Source: Ilumatobacteraceae bacterium
GTDB taxonomy: Bacteria > Actinomycetota > Acidimicrobiia > Acidimicrobiales > Ilumatobacteraceae
NCBI GenBank assembly: GCA_025463305.1
Contig: JAOBWK010000021.1
Location: 1 to 64,000, forward strand
Length of the DNA stretch: 64,000 nt
Direction: 5' to 3'
The notes under the pieces are model-generated. The model had not been told where the DNA came from. It did not search any database and saw only the letters and a program-made list of their open reading frames with translations. Shown here one piece after another: positions 1 to 9,080 of this stretch. Position 1 is the stretch's first letter. Every line of letters begins with the position of its first letter. Position numbers and translations under genes: made by a program.

Positions 1-194
1 GTGACGAATCGTCGATCGTGAAGGTCGCCGACCGTCTCGGTCACGACCGCCGCTACTCGATCACCCACGACAAGGTCACAGCCCTCGGCTGGAAGACGGT
101 CCACAACCTCGACGACGGCCTCGCCGACACCGTCGACTGGTACCGCAACAACCGGAACTGGTGGGAACCCCTCAAAGCCAAGGCCCAGTTCTGA
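1..194 (+). CDS. rfbB: dTDP-glucose 4,6-dehydratase, C-terminal fragment
   Basis: This is the last 64 codons of a gene that enters from the left edge, read from base 3 to the TGA at 192-194. The tail contains DRRYSITHDK and ends with TVDWYRNNRNWWEPLK. A tyrosine/tryptophan-rich ending of this kind is typical of RfbB/RmlB, which converts dTDP-glucose to dTDP-4-keto-6-deoxyglucose. The next gene on the same strand, 49 nt downstream, is rfbD, the last step of dTDP-L-rhamnose synthesis, which supports the call. The cofactor and catalytic residues lie outside the window, so the assignment rests on the C-terminal signature and the neighbour. Confidence 0.85.
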   Translation, partial: DESSIVKVADRLGHDRRYSITHDKVTALGWKTVHNLDDGLADTVDWYRNNRNWWEPLKAKAQF

Positions 195-243
195 CGGTGC
201 TCCTGCAAGCCATGCCCGTTCCCACCGCGCCGGCAGCGGGCAC

Positions 244-1101
244 GTGAACGTCCTCATCACCGGCGCCGGCGGCCAGCTCGGCCACGACACCGTGCTCGTC
301 TGCACCGCGGCCGGCGACACCGTCACCGGCCTCGATCACGCGACGCTCGATGTCACGTCCCGCGACGCTGTGCTCGGCGCCGTCACGTCGGTGCGGCCCG
401 ACGCCGTCATCCACTGTGCCGCCTGGACCGCCGTCGATGCGTGCGAGTCGGACCCCGACCGCGCCTACGCCGCCAACGCCCTCGCCGTCCGCTGGATGGC
501 CGAGGCCTGCCGGCGCACGGGTGCGCACCTCGTCACCGTCAGCACCGACTACGTGTTCGACGGCGAGCAAGCCGAGCCGTACACCGAGTGGGACACGCCC
601 AACCCGACGTCGGTCTACGGGGCCTCCAAGCTCGCGGGTGAGCGCGAGGCACTGGCCCTCGGCGCCGGCGCGGCCATCGCCCGCACCAGCTGGGTCTGCG
701 GCGAGTACGGCAACAACATGGTCAAGACGATCATGCGCCTCGCCGGCGAGCGGGATTCACTGGCGTTCGTCGACGACCAGGTCGGCCATCCGTCGCTGTG
801 CGCCGACCTCGCGCCGGCGCTGCGCCGCCTCGCCCTCGACCGCCGCTCCGGTGTCCACCACGTCACCAACCAGGGCCGGGTCAGCTGGTTCGAGTTCGCC
901 CAGGCCGTGGTGACGGCGATGGGCAAGCCGGCGGACATGGTGGCGCCGATCGCCACCGTCGATCTGCAGCCGCCCCGACCGGCCAAGCGGCCGGCGAACA
1001 GCGTGCTCGACAACGCCGTGATGCGCCTCGGTGGGCTGCCGCTGCTGCCCGACTTCCGCGGCTCGCTGCAGGCACTGGTCGATCGGCTGCTCGTCACCTG
1101 A
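244..1101 (+). CDS. rfbD: dTDP-4-dehydrorhamnose reductase
   Basis: This 285-residue enzyme reduces dTDP-4-keto-L-rhamnose to dTDP-L-rhamnose with NAD(P)H in the cytoplasm. The Rossmann nucleotide-binding motif GAGGQLG is at residues 7-13, STDYVFDG at 100-107, and the catalytic tyrosine and lysine of YGASK are Y125 and K129. Length and motif order match RfbD/RmlD. The start is the GTG at 244, directly in front of the MNVLITGAGG sequence, since no earlier in-frame start makes sense of the fold. It follows the rfbB fragment and probably shares its transcript; rhamnose would feed cell-wall or surface glycan synthesis. Confidence 0.95.
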   Translation: MNVLITGAGGQLGHDTVLVCTAAGDTVTGLDHATLDVTSRDAVLGAVTSVRPDAVIHCAAWTAVDACESDPDRAYAANALAVRWMAEACRRTGAHLVTVSTDYVFDGEQAEPYTEWDTPNPTSVYGASKLAGEREALALGAGAAIARTSWVCGEYGNNMVKTIMRLAGERDSLAFVDDQVGHPSLCADLAPALRRLALDRRSGVHHVTNQGRVSWFEFAQAVVTAMGKPADMVAPIATVDLQPPRPAKRPANSVLDNAVMRLGGLPLLPDFRGSLQALVDRLLVT

Positions 1102-1169
1102 GCGCGCGGCGTCGATTCTGATCGAACGCCAAGGTTGCCGACAGGCTGCGCCCAGGGTCGGCTCGCACG

Positions 1170-1922
1170 ATGGGCGACATGCACTTCACCGAGCTCTTCT
1201 CTCGCCAGTCCGATCCCTCGCGCCCCAAACGGCCAGTGCGTGCCGCGCTCGTCGCTGTGGGCGGCTCGCTCGTCCTGCTGACCACAGCGTGCGGCAGCTC
1301 GTCGAAGACGACCGCCACCACGGCGACCACCGTGGCCACTGCGAGCTCGACGGCCGCCGGAAGCGCCGGCTCGACGGCCGGCGGCACCGGCACCGCGAAC
1401 CCGGCGATCCAGACCGCGCTCGACACGTTCACCGCGTGCCTGCGCACCAACGGCCTGACATCGGTGCAGGACATCGACGCCAGCACGATCGCCGGGCGCG
1501 GTAACGGCGGCGGCTTCCCAGGTGGGGGCTTCCCGGGTGGCGGCGAGGGCGGTACCCCGCCGAGTGGCGGCTTCACGCCACCCACCGGCGACTTCACCCC
1601 GCCGACCGGTGACTTCACGCCACCGACGGGCGATGCTGCCAACGGTGCGCCGAACGGCGGCGGCCAGGGTGGCCCCGGCGGCGGCTTCGCCAGCCGGATC
1701 GTGGCTCAGCTCGGGCTCGACAGCACCGATGCCACGGTGAGCAGTGCGCTCGCGGCGTGCCAGCCCGCGCTCGAGACGGCGCTCCAGTCGTCGTTCGGCA
1801 ATCGCGGTGGCGCGCCCGGTGGCGCGCCGGCCGGGTCGACCACCGGAACGGTGCCAGCCGCGCCCGGCACGCTCCCGGCCGACGGCACGGCGACGACGAC
1901 CGCGACCGCCACGACCGCCTGA
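1170..1922 (+). CDS. putative lipoprotein with Gly-rich and FTPPTGD repeats
   Basis: A 250-residue predicted lipoprotein of unknown function. A basic N-terminus is followed by a hydrophobic stretch ending in the lipobox LTTAC, so Cys41 would be lipidated. Then comes a Thr/Ala/Ser-rich linker and a short segment containing FTACLRTNGL. A low-complexity region has GGGFPGG repeats and three tandem FTPPTGD units. A second short segment containing ALAACQPAL precedes an Ala/Thr-rich tail. The two Cys-containing segments (TACL, AACQP) may form a small disulphide-linked domain; this is inference. ATG at 1170 gives the full signal peptide and ATG at 1179 is an alternative. The gene stands alone between rfbD and the convergent oxidoreductase gene. 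Confidence 0.75.
   Translation: MGDMHFTELFSRQSDPSRPKRPVRAALVAVGGSLVLLTTACGSSSKTTATTATTVATASSTAAGSAGSTAGGTGTANPAIQTALDTFTACLRTNGLTSVQDIDASTIAGRGNGGGFPGGGFPGGGEGGTPPSGGFTPPTGDFTPPTGDFTPPTGDAANGAPNGGGQGGPGGGFASRIVAQLGLDSTDATVSSALAACQPALETALQSSFGNRGGAPGGAPAGSTTGTVPAAPGTLPADGTATTTATATTA
1569..1631 (+). repeat. three tandem 21-bp units encoding (G/D)FTPPTG
   Basis: Three in-frame 21-bp units occupy 1569-1589, 1590-1610 and 1611-1631 within the lipoprotein gene. Each encodes (Gly/Asp)-Phe-Thr-Pro-Pro-Thr-Gly. The units differ only at synonymous third positions and at the first codon (GGC or GAC), so the peptide is conserved while the DNA has drifted slightly. Copy number may vary between strains. 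Confidence 0.85.
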
Positions 1923-1929
1923 GCGCGCG

Positions 1930-4260
1930 TCAGGCCGGGACGACCTCGACGGGGATCCCGTTGACAGCCGCGTTCCCGGACAGGACGTCGATGAACTCGC
2001 CGGGGGCCAGCAGGTTGCTGTTGACCCCGGCGTGTTCGCGCGCGATCGAGAGCTGCACGCCCGTCTTGTCGTGCCCCCAGCCGTGGGGCAACGACACGAT
2101 GCCGGCGAGCATCTCGTCGGTGATCTCGGCCTGGACCACGATCGAACCGGCCTGCGAGCTGATCCGCGCCGGCGATCCGTCGACCACGCCGAGCCGAGCC
2201 GCATCCGCCGGGTTGATCATCAGGGTGCAGCGTTCCTTGCCCTTCACGAGCACGCTGACGTTGTGCAGCCAGGTGTTCTTGGAGCGCAGGTGCCGCCGGC
2301 TGACGAGCACCAGCCCGTCGACGGGCGCATCGAGCCGTTCGCGCAGCCGGGGCAGATCGCTCAGCAGGTAGTCGTGGGTGAGGTGGATCATCCCGTCCGG
2401 CGTGCACACGATCTGGTGGGCGCGCGGGGTGGCCGGGCCGAGGTCGATGCCGTCGGGTGCGGCCTTGAAGTCGGCGAGCGTGAGGCCCTCGCGTTCGCCG
2501 TACCGATCACCGAACGAACCGACGCGGATCGACCAGTCGATCATCCGCTCCGGTCCGCCGTGGTCGTACCGCGGCAGGACCTCGGCCGGGTTCAGGCCCG
2601 TCGCGTAGCAAAGCATGCTGAACCACTGGTCGTCGATGGCTGCGACGTCGGTGTCGGCATCGTGCTTGCCGGCCATGATCTGGCCGAGCCGGATGAGGAT
2701 CTCCCACTCATCCGGGCGATCGAGCGGGAAGATCGGCTCCGACCACTTCCCGGCGGAGCGCGTCGCGAAGCCCCACAAGAGGTCGTCGAAGTGCGGGGTC
2801 TCGATCGGCGATGGCCCGGGGAGGATGACGTGTGCGTGCCGGGTGGTCTCGTTGAGGTAGGTGTCGATCGCGATCATGCACTCGAGCTGCGGCAGTGCCG
2901 CGTCGAGGTGCGCCGAGTCCGGCACCGACAGCACCGGGTTGGCGGCCACGTTGATGAGGCCCTTGATCTGCCCTGGCCCGGGTGTGGCGATCTCCTCGGC
3001 GAGACATGATGCCGGCACCTGGCCGAGCACCTCGGGCGCGCCGCGAACTCGTGACCGCCACTTGCCGAACTCGGGCAGGCCGTTCACCTTGGTGCTCTGC
3101 AACCAGACGAGCGGGAGCGGCACCGGGTCGGCGAACATCAGTGTGCCCGGGCGATCGAAGTGCCCGCTGACGATGGCCAGCACGTCGATCAGCCACGAGG
3201 CGAGGGTGCCGAACTCCTGGTTGCACAGGCCGATCCGCCCGTAGATCGAGGCCGCGGTCGCGGCGTGGATCTCGGCGGCGATGCGCCGAGTGGTCTCGGC
3301 GTCGACGCGTGTGAGCGCCGCGACCGACTCCGGCGTGAAGCCGGCGCACGCATCGCGCAGCTCGTCCACCCCGTCGACGATGTCGGCGAGGTGACCGAGG
3401 TCGATCCAACCGTGCTCGAAGTGCACGTTGATGATGGCCATCAGCCACGCCGCATCGGTGCCGGGCTGGATGCCGACCCACTCGTCGGCGACGTCGGCCG
3501 TGCGGGTGCGCCGCGGATCGACCACCACCACCTTGCCGCCGCGCTCGCGGATGGCCTCGATCTCGCTGAGCACGTCGGGCGTCGACATCAGGCTGCCGCC
3601 GGACGCGTGCGGGTTGCCGCCCATCAGCAGCCAGTAGTCGGTGCGCGCGACGTCGGGCGTGGGGATCATCCACATGTTCCCGTAGAGCAGGACGCTGGTG
3701 ACGTTCTTCGGCCATTGGTCGACGGTGCCGGCCGAGTAGATGTGCGGCATGCCCGAGGGCAGGATCATCTGGCTGAGGTAGCGCGACAGCGAGAAGCTGT
3801 GGCCTGCCGGGTTGCCGACGAAGGCGGTGAAGGCCGCCGGCCCGTCACGCTCGATGATCGGATGGATCAGCTCCTCGCAGCGCTGGAACGCTTCGTCCCA
3901 GGTGACCTCGCGCCACTGCTCGCCATCGCGCACCATCGGGGCGCGCAGCCGGTCCGGGTCCTCGTGCAGGTGACCGAGCGCCGAGCCCTTCGGGCACAGG
4001 TAGCCCTTCGACCAGACGTCGGACTTCGCGCCGCGGATGAGCGTCACCCGCTGCGACAGCGCGGGCTCAGCGTTGTTCGGCGGCGAGACGCTGATGTCGA
4101 GCCCGCACATGCACTCGCACAACGGGCACGTGTAGCGGTGGACCGTGTCGCGAGCCGGATCCGGGCGAACCGAGACGGGGCGAGCGTGCACGCCCGTTCC
4201 GGGATCCTCACCTGTCGAGCCAATGGTGGAGCCGATGATCGAATCGGTGGTCAGCGTCAC
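1930..4260 (-). CDS. molybdopterin-dependent oxidoreductase
   Basis: A cytoplasmic member of the large molybdenum bis-MGD oxidoreductase family (formate dehydrogenase/nitrate reductase type). The N-terminus carries a 4Fe-4S ligand set in CPLCECMCG plus a fourth Cys in GYLCPKG, giving the C-x2-C-x3-C-x36-C pattern. A domain with the SAGTVDQWPK and LLMGGNPHASGG motifs follows, and the last 120 residues form a typical MGD-binding domain. No twin-arginine signal is visible. The start is most likely GTG at 4260, which has a strong AAAGGGG ribosome site 5 nt upstream. An in-frame GTG at 4275 would overlap the upstream gene by 4 nt. The substrate cannot be read from sequence. It is probably co-transcribed with the upstream phosphoesterase. 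Confidence 0.85.
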   Translation of the reverse strand: MTLTTDSIIGSTIGSTGEDPGTGVHARPVSVRPDPARDTVHRYTCPLCECMCGLDISVSPPNNAEPALSQRVTLIRGAKSDVWSKGYLCPKGSALGHLHEDPDRLRAPMVRDGEQWREVTWDEAFQRCEELIHPIIERDGPAAFTAFVGNPAGHSFSLSRYLSQMILPSGMPHIYSAGTVDQWPKNVTSVLLYGNMWMIPTPDVARTDYWLLMGGNPHASGGSLMSTPDVLSEIEAIRERGGKVVVVDPRRTRTADVADEWVGIQPGTDAAWLMAIINVHFEHGWIDLGHLADIVDGVDELRDACAGFTPESVAALTRVDAETTRRIAAEIHAATAASIYGRIGLCNQEFGTLASWLIDVLAIVSGHFDRPGTLMFADPVPLPLVWLQSTKVNGLPEFGKWRSRVRGAPEVLGQVPASCLAEEIATPGPGQIKGLINVAANPVLSVPDSAHLDAALPQLECMIAIDTYLNETTRHAHVILPGPSPIETPHFDDLLWGFATRSAGKWSEPIFPLDRPDEWEILIRLGQIMAGKHDADTDVAAIDDQWFSMLCYATGLNPAEVLPRYDHGGPERMIDWSIRVGSFGDRYGEREGLTLADFKAAPDGIDLGPATPRAHQIVCTPDGMIHLTHDYLLSDLPRLRERLDAPVDGLVLVSRRHLRSKNTWLHNVSVLVKGKERCTLMINPADAARLGVVDGSPARISSQAGSIVVQAEITDEMLAGIVSLPHGWGHDKTGVQLSIAREHAGVNSNLLAPGEFIDVLSGNAAVNGIPVEVVPA

Positions 4261-4271
4261 GTGCACCCCTT

Positions 4272-4847
4272 TCACGGTTGGGCGCGAACGTACTCCTCGA
4301 TCACCTGGTCATCGCTGACCGGACGGTAGTCCCACGCATCGACGCCCACGTTGACCTGGTGGCCGTTGACCCGCCAACGATCGTGCACGTGGCCGTGGAG
4401 CAGCATCGTGCCGTCGTCGGTGGGGCGCTGGCTGACGAACCGGTCGTCGTCGTGGCTGTCGCCCTCGTACGGCAGGTGGCAGGCGAGCGCGACGTAGGGC
4501 CCGACCGTGACCGGCACCGAGCCCTGGAGGACCTCGTCGAAGCCGGCCTCGAGGTACGTCTCGACCCACGGGCGAGCGCGCTCACCCCATCCCGCCCAGC
4601 AGCGATCGTGGTTGCCGGCGACGAGCACCTTGGTGCCGTGCAGGCGGTGGGCCAGCGGCAGCGTGTCAGTGATGGTGCCGAGTGCGAAGTCGCCGAGCAC
4701 CCACACCTCGTCGGTCGGCGCGACCTTCTCGTTCCATCGTTCGACGAGGCCGGCGTTCATCGCCTCGACGTCGGCGAACGGACGGTGGCAGTAGCGGATG
4801 ATGTTGGCGTGCCCGAAGTGGAGATCGCTCGTCCAGATTCGGGCCAT
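4272..4847 (-). CDS. calcineurin-like metallophosphoesterase
   Basis: A 191-residue binuclear-metal phosphoesterase. All family motifs are present in order: SDLHFGH at 7-13 (D8, H10), GDF at 52-54, GNHD at 78-81, an isolated His at 124, and GHVH at 152-155. The size and arrangement match small stand-alone phosphoesterases whose physiological substrates are mostly unknown. It lies just upstream of the molybdopterin oxidoreductase on the same strand, its stop at 4272 adjoining that gene's start region, which suggests translational coupling. A role in handling a phosphorylated metabolite or the molybdenum cofactor is only speculation. Confidence 0.9.
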   Translation of the reverse strand: MARIWTSDLHFGHANIIRYCHRPFADVEAMNAGLVERWNEKVAPTDEVWVLGDFALGTITDTLPLAHRLHGTKVLVAGNHDRCWAGWGERARPWVETYLEAGFDEVLQGSVPVTVGPYVALACHLPYEGDSHDDDRFVSQRPTDDGTMLLHGHVHDRWRVNGHQVNVGVDAWDYRPVSDDQVIEEYVRAQP

Positions 4848-4907
4848 CCACTCACGCTACCGACGACCCGTGTCGATGCCGGGTGTGCCCGCGCCCGCTG
4901 GGAGGTC

Positions 4908-6145
<1,238 letters not shown>

Positions 6146-6149
<4 letters not shown>

Positions 6150-6949
6150 ACGAAGTCCTCCAGATCGTCGTACACGGCGTTCGGTACGTAGCGGGTGATC
6201 GGCCGGTCGCCCCAGAGCGCCCACAGCGAACCCGGCTCGTTGGCGTCGAGCGCGACGAGCACTGCGTCGGCGACGCGCTCCGGCGACATGATCGGCACGT
6301 CGACGGCGCGGAGCAGACCCATCAGGTCGGGCGAGATGATGTTCGTGTCGGCGAAGCCCGGACAGATCGCACTCGTGCAGACACCGGCCGCGCCGTAGGT
6401 GGCGCCGAGCGACTTGGTGAAGCCGACCATCGCGTGCTTGGTGAGCCCGTAGATGGGATCGAACGGGATCGGGGCGAGACCCGCCATCGACGCGGTGATG
6501 ACGATGTGCCCGCGGCCTCGCGCCACCATCGCCGGCAGCACGGTGCGTGCGCCGTAAACGACACCGTCGACGTTGGCGCCCATGATGCGGCGGTAGGCGC
6601 GTTCGGTGACCTCGCCCATCGGTGCGTCGGTGGCCCCCGGATCGTCGGCGATGCGGGTGCTGACGCCTGCGTTCAAGAACGCGATGTCGATCACGCCGAG
6701 CGTCCGTGCCATGTCCGTCCAGGCGTCCGGGTCGGACACGTCGAGGTGGTGGTACTCGGCACCGATCTCGTCGGCCAGCTCCTTGCCGGCCGCATCGGCG
6801 ATGTCGGTGAGGACGACATGCGCGCCCGCCGAGGCCAAGCGCCGGGCCACACAGCGGCCGATGCCGCCCGCACCACCGGTCACCAGGGCGCGCTGCCCGG
6901 TGAGGTCGAGCGTCGGGATGATCTGATCGTTGCGCTGTGGGTTGCTCAT
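6146..6949 (-). CDS. short-chain dehydrogenase/reductase (SDR)
   Basis: A 267-residue classical SDR. The cofactor motif TGGAGGIG is at residues 24-31, NAG at 93-95, and the catalytic Ser154 and YxxxK (Y167, K171) are all present, so it should be an active NAD(P)-dependent alcohol dehydrogenase or ketoreductase. The ATG at 6949 shares one base with the TGA of the LLM oxidoreductase gene (TGATG), and its own stop overlaps the P450 start by 4 nt. The three enzymes therefore form a tightly coupled operon likely degrading or modifying one hydrophobic compound. The substrate is unknown. Confidence 0.93.
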
Positions 6950-8310
6950 CAGCCGGCGATCCCTGCGCTCTCGTCGCGCTTGCCGGCGGCGCGATCGTCG
7001 GCGAACTTCTCCAGCCACTGCTCGATGTTCGTGTCGTGCGTCGCCTCCGCCCACTGGCGGGGGATCGCTCCGAACGAGTAGTCGCCGATGTCGTGGGGCG
7101 TGGTGACGGCCGCCTTGCGGGCCATCGCCGCGTCGATCACCGGCTGCATCCGCAGCGCCTTGGCGGCGACCGCCGCAGCGTCGCGCTCGACGAACTCGGG
7201 CAGCACCTCACGGCCGAACAGCTCGATCGAATCCATGATGTGCTCGTGCTGGTTGCGCCCGGCCTGGAGGACGAAGATCACCTGGTCGACCCCGGCCTCC
7301 TCGTAGCGCCGGAGGTACTCGCGGACCTGATCCGGCGTGCCGATGCAGCCGCGCAGTCCCGTGCTGTCACCGGCGGCGACCTTGGCGCCGAGACGCTCCT
7401 CGCGCACCGCCTGGGCGACGGCCTCGGGATCGAAGCCCTGGGCGGCCCGCCGCTCGACGTACTCGGCCCACACGTCGGTGACACCGGGGGCGTGCTTGCC
7501 GAACACGTAGAAGTGGCCGAGGCTGTAGCCGAAGAAGTTGGCGCCTTCGACACCGCGGCGGATCGCCTCGTCCTCGTCGTGGTGCATCATCATCGGGCTG
7601 ACGCAGGCCACCTGCGGGTTCACCGCGTAGCCCACCGGCACGCACCGCTCGGCGAGGGTCTGCTCGTACTCGGCCACCCACGACCGGGCTTCCTCTGGAT
7701 CGATGAACGCGAACGTGAGCGCGCCGATGCCCTTCTCGGCCGCCAGCAGGATCGTGTCGCGGCGGCTGCACGCAACCCAGAGCGGCGGGTGCGGCTTCTG
7801 GATCGGCTTCGGTACGACGTTGCGCGGTGGCATCGTCACGAACTGGCCGTCGACGCCGGTGAACGGTGTCTCGACCATGCATCGCAGCGTCGTCTCGAGC
7901 CCCTCCAGCCACGCCTCGCGCTTCTTCAGCGGATCGACCCCGAACGCGCCGAGCTCGGCCTCGCTCGACGACTCACCACTGCCGAACTCGACCCGCCCGT
8001 TGGAGACCAGATCGAGCATGCCGATCCGCTCGGCGCAGCGCGCGGGATGGTTGAACTGTGGCGCGGTGAGCATGATCCCGTGACCGAGGCGCATGTTCGT
8101 GGTGCGCTGGCTGGCGGCGGCGAGGAAGACCTCCGGCGCGGACGAGTGGCTGTACTCCTCGAGGAAGTGGTGCTCGACCTCCCAGACGTACTGGATGCCC
8201 AGCTGGTCCGCGAGCTCGACCTGCTCGAGCGCGTCCTGGATCAGTTGGTGCTCCGTCCGGTCGTCCCATGGACGACCGATCTGGTGCTCGTAGAAGATGC
8301 CGAACTTCAT
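6949..8310 (-). CDS. LLM-class flavin/F420-dependent oxidoreductase
   Basis: A 453-residue luciferase-like (TIM-barrel) oxidoreductase. It begins MKFGIFYEHQ, has VEHHF near residue 50, and later shows the family features LGHGIMLTAP and PPLWVACSRRD. It may use reduced FMN or F420; a cofD gene later in the window shows that F420 is available. The start is placed at ATG 8310 because the alternative ATG at 8319 lies inside the palindromic operator. No Shine-Dalgarno sequence is visible, so the transcript may be leaderless. It is first of three coupled genes (oxidoreductase, SDR, P450) and is divergent from the TetR gene that probably controls it. Confidence 0.9.
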   Translation of the reverse strand: MKFGIFYEHQIGRPWDDRTEHQLIQDALEQVELADQLGIQYVWEVEHHFLEEYSHSSAPEVFLAAASQRTTNMRLGHGIMLTAPQFNHPARCAERIGMLDLVSNGRVEFGSGESSSEAELGAFGVDPLKKREAWLEGLETTLRCMVETPFTGVDGQFVTMPPRNVVPKPIQKPHPPLWVACSRRDTILLAAEKGIGALTFAFIDPEEARSWVAEYEQTLAERCVPVGYAVNPQVACVSPMMMHHDEDEAIRRGVEGANFFGYSLGHFYVFGKHAPGVTDVWAEYVERRAAQGFDPEAVAQAVREERLGAKVAAGDSTGLRGCIGTPDQVREYLRRYEEAGVDQVIFVLQAGRNQHEHIMDSIELFGREVLPEFVERDAAAVAAKALRMQPVIDAAMARKAAVTTPHDIGDYSFGAIPRQWAEATHDTNIEQWLEKFADDRAAGKRDESAGIAG

Positions 8311-8317
8311 GGACGAC

Positions 8318-8339
8318 ATGTAAACACTCGTGTATACAT
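8318..8339. promoter_or_regulatory. 22-bp palindromic TetR operator
   Basis: The inverted repeat ATGTAnACACnnGTGTnTACAT spans the whole gap between the divergent LLM oxidoreductase and TetR genes; only the paired bases marked n break the symmetry. Each side contains a -10-like hexamer (TATACAT on +, TTTACAT on -) positioned to give transcripts starting close to the two start codons. A bound repressor would block both promoters, the usual arrangement for autoregulated TetR proteins. The assignment to this regulator is inference from position. Confidence 0.8.
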
Positions 8340-8975
8340 ATGTCAATGAGTGCGGCGAAGACGGTGAGCACCACGAGCCACGCCACCGTGCGGCTGCCGC
8401 GGGCCGAGCGGCGCGCCCAGATCGTGCGGGCCGCGGCGACGACGTTCCTCGAGAGCGGCTACGAGAAGGCGTCGATGGAGGACGTGGCCCGCTCCGCCGG
8501 AGTGACGCGGCTCATCGTCTACCGGATCTTCGAGTCGAAGGAGGCGCTCTACCTGGCCGTGCTGACGAGCGTCATCGACGATCTCGCGGCCGAGTTCGAG
8601 ACCCGGCCGGTGCGCGTCGGCGAGACGGGACGATCGGTGGCCGAGGTGCTGCTCGGCATCGCCCGCCGCCAGCCCGACGGGTTCCGCCTGCTGTGGCGGC
8701 ACACCTCCAACCAGACGGAGTTCCACGAGCTGTTCGAGCGGTTCAAGGAGGCAGCCACCGACTTCGCGATCGGCCTGATCTCGGCGGTCGATCCGAACCC
8801 GGTGATCGTGCGCTGGGCCGCCGAGGCGCTGGTCAGCCACGTCTACGAGAGCATCTGCCTCTGGCTCGACGACGGCGACCCGGCGCTCGACGAGCAGTTC
8901 CTGCGGATGCTGTCGGACGGGTTGCGGGCGATGGTGACCGTGTGGGTCAGCGCAGGCCCGACACGACCATCGTGA
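8340..8975 (+). CDS. TetR/AcrR family transcriptional regulator
   Basis: A 211-residue one-component regulator. The N-terminal helix-turn-helix spans about residues 22-68, including ASMEDVARSAGVTR and VYRIFESKEALY, and is followed by an all-helical ligand-binding domain. Starts at ATG 8340 and 8346 are both possible; 8346 would suit a leaderless transcript from the adjacent -10-like TATACAT. It is divergent from the LLM oxidoreductase-SDR-P450 operon and separated from it only by a 22-bp palindrome. It therefore most likely represses that operon and itself, with release by the operon's substrate or product. Confidence 0.92.
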   Translation: MSMSAAKTVSTTSHATVRLPRAERRAQIVRAAATTFLESGYEKASMEDVARSAGVTRLIVYRIFESKEALYLAVLTSVIDDLAAEFETRPVRVGETGRSVAEVLLGIARRQPDGFRLLWRHTSNQTEFHELFERFKEAATDFAIGLISAVDPNPVIVRWAAEALVSHVYESICLWLDDGDPALDEQFLRMLSDGLRAMVTVWVSAGPTRPS

Positions 8976-9045
8976 GCATCGTCGCGAACGAGAACGCGAT
9001 GAACAGCAAGCCGGGAAGCATCCGTGTCTCCATGGAAGAAGTCAT
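8947..9045 (-). CDS. possible 32-residue single-span membrane peptide
   Basis: A short reading frame of 32 codons whose last 24 residues (beginning MLPGLLFIAFSFATM) would form one hydrophobic helix ending in SGLR. It lies 35 nt downstream of the aminotransferase stop on the same strand and overlaps the end of the TetR gene antisense. No convincing ribosome-binding site precedes any of its three possible ATG codons. It could be a real small membrane protein co-transcribed with the aminotransferase, or a chance frame. Conservation of the peptide in relatives would decide. Confidence 0.25.
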   Translation of the reverse strand: MTSSMETRMLPGLLFIAFSFATMLTMVVSGLR

Positions 9046-9080
9046 CGGCCCGCAGGCCGGGTGACTTGAGAGCTCGGGCT

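Noticed and set aside
4492..4499. CGTAGGGC inside the metallophosphoesterase gene as another cob operator half-site
   Set aside because: It is a single copy, lacks the final A, lies within a coding region and is not near a cob gene; a seven-base match is expected several times by chance.
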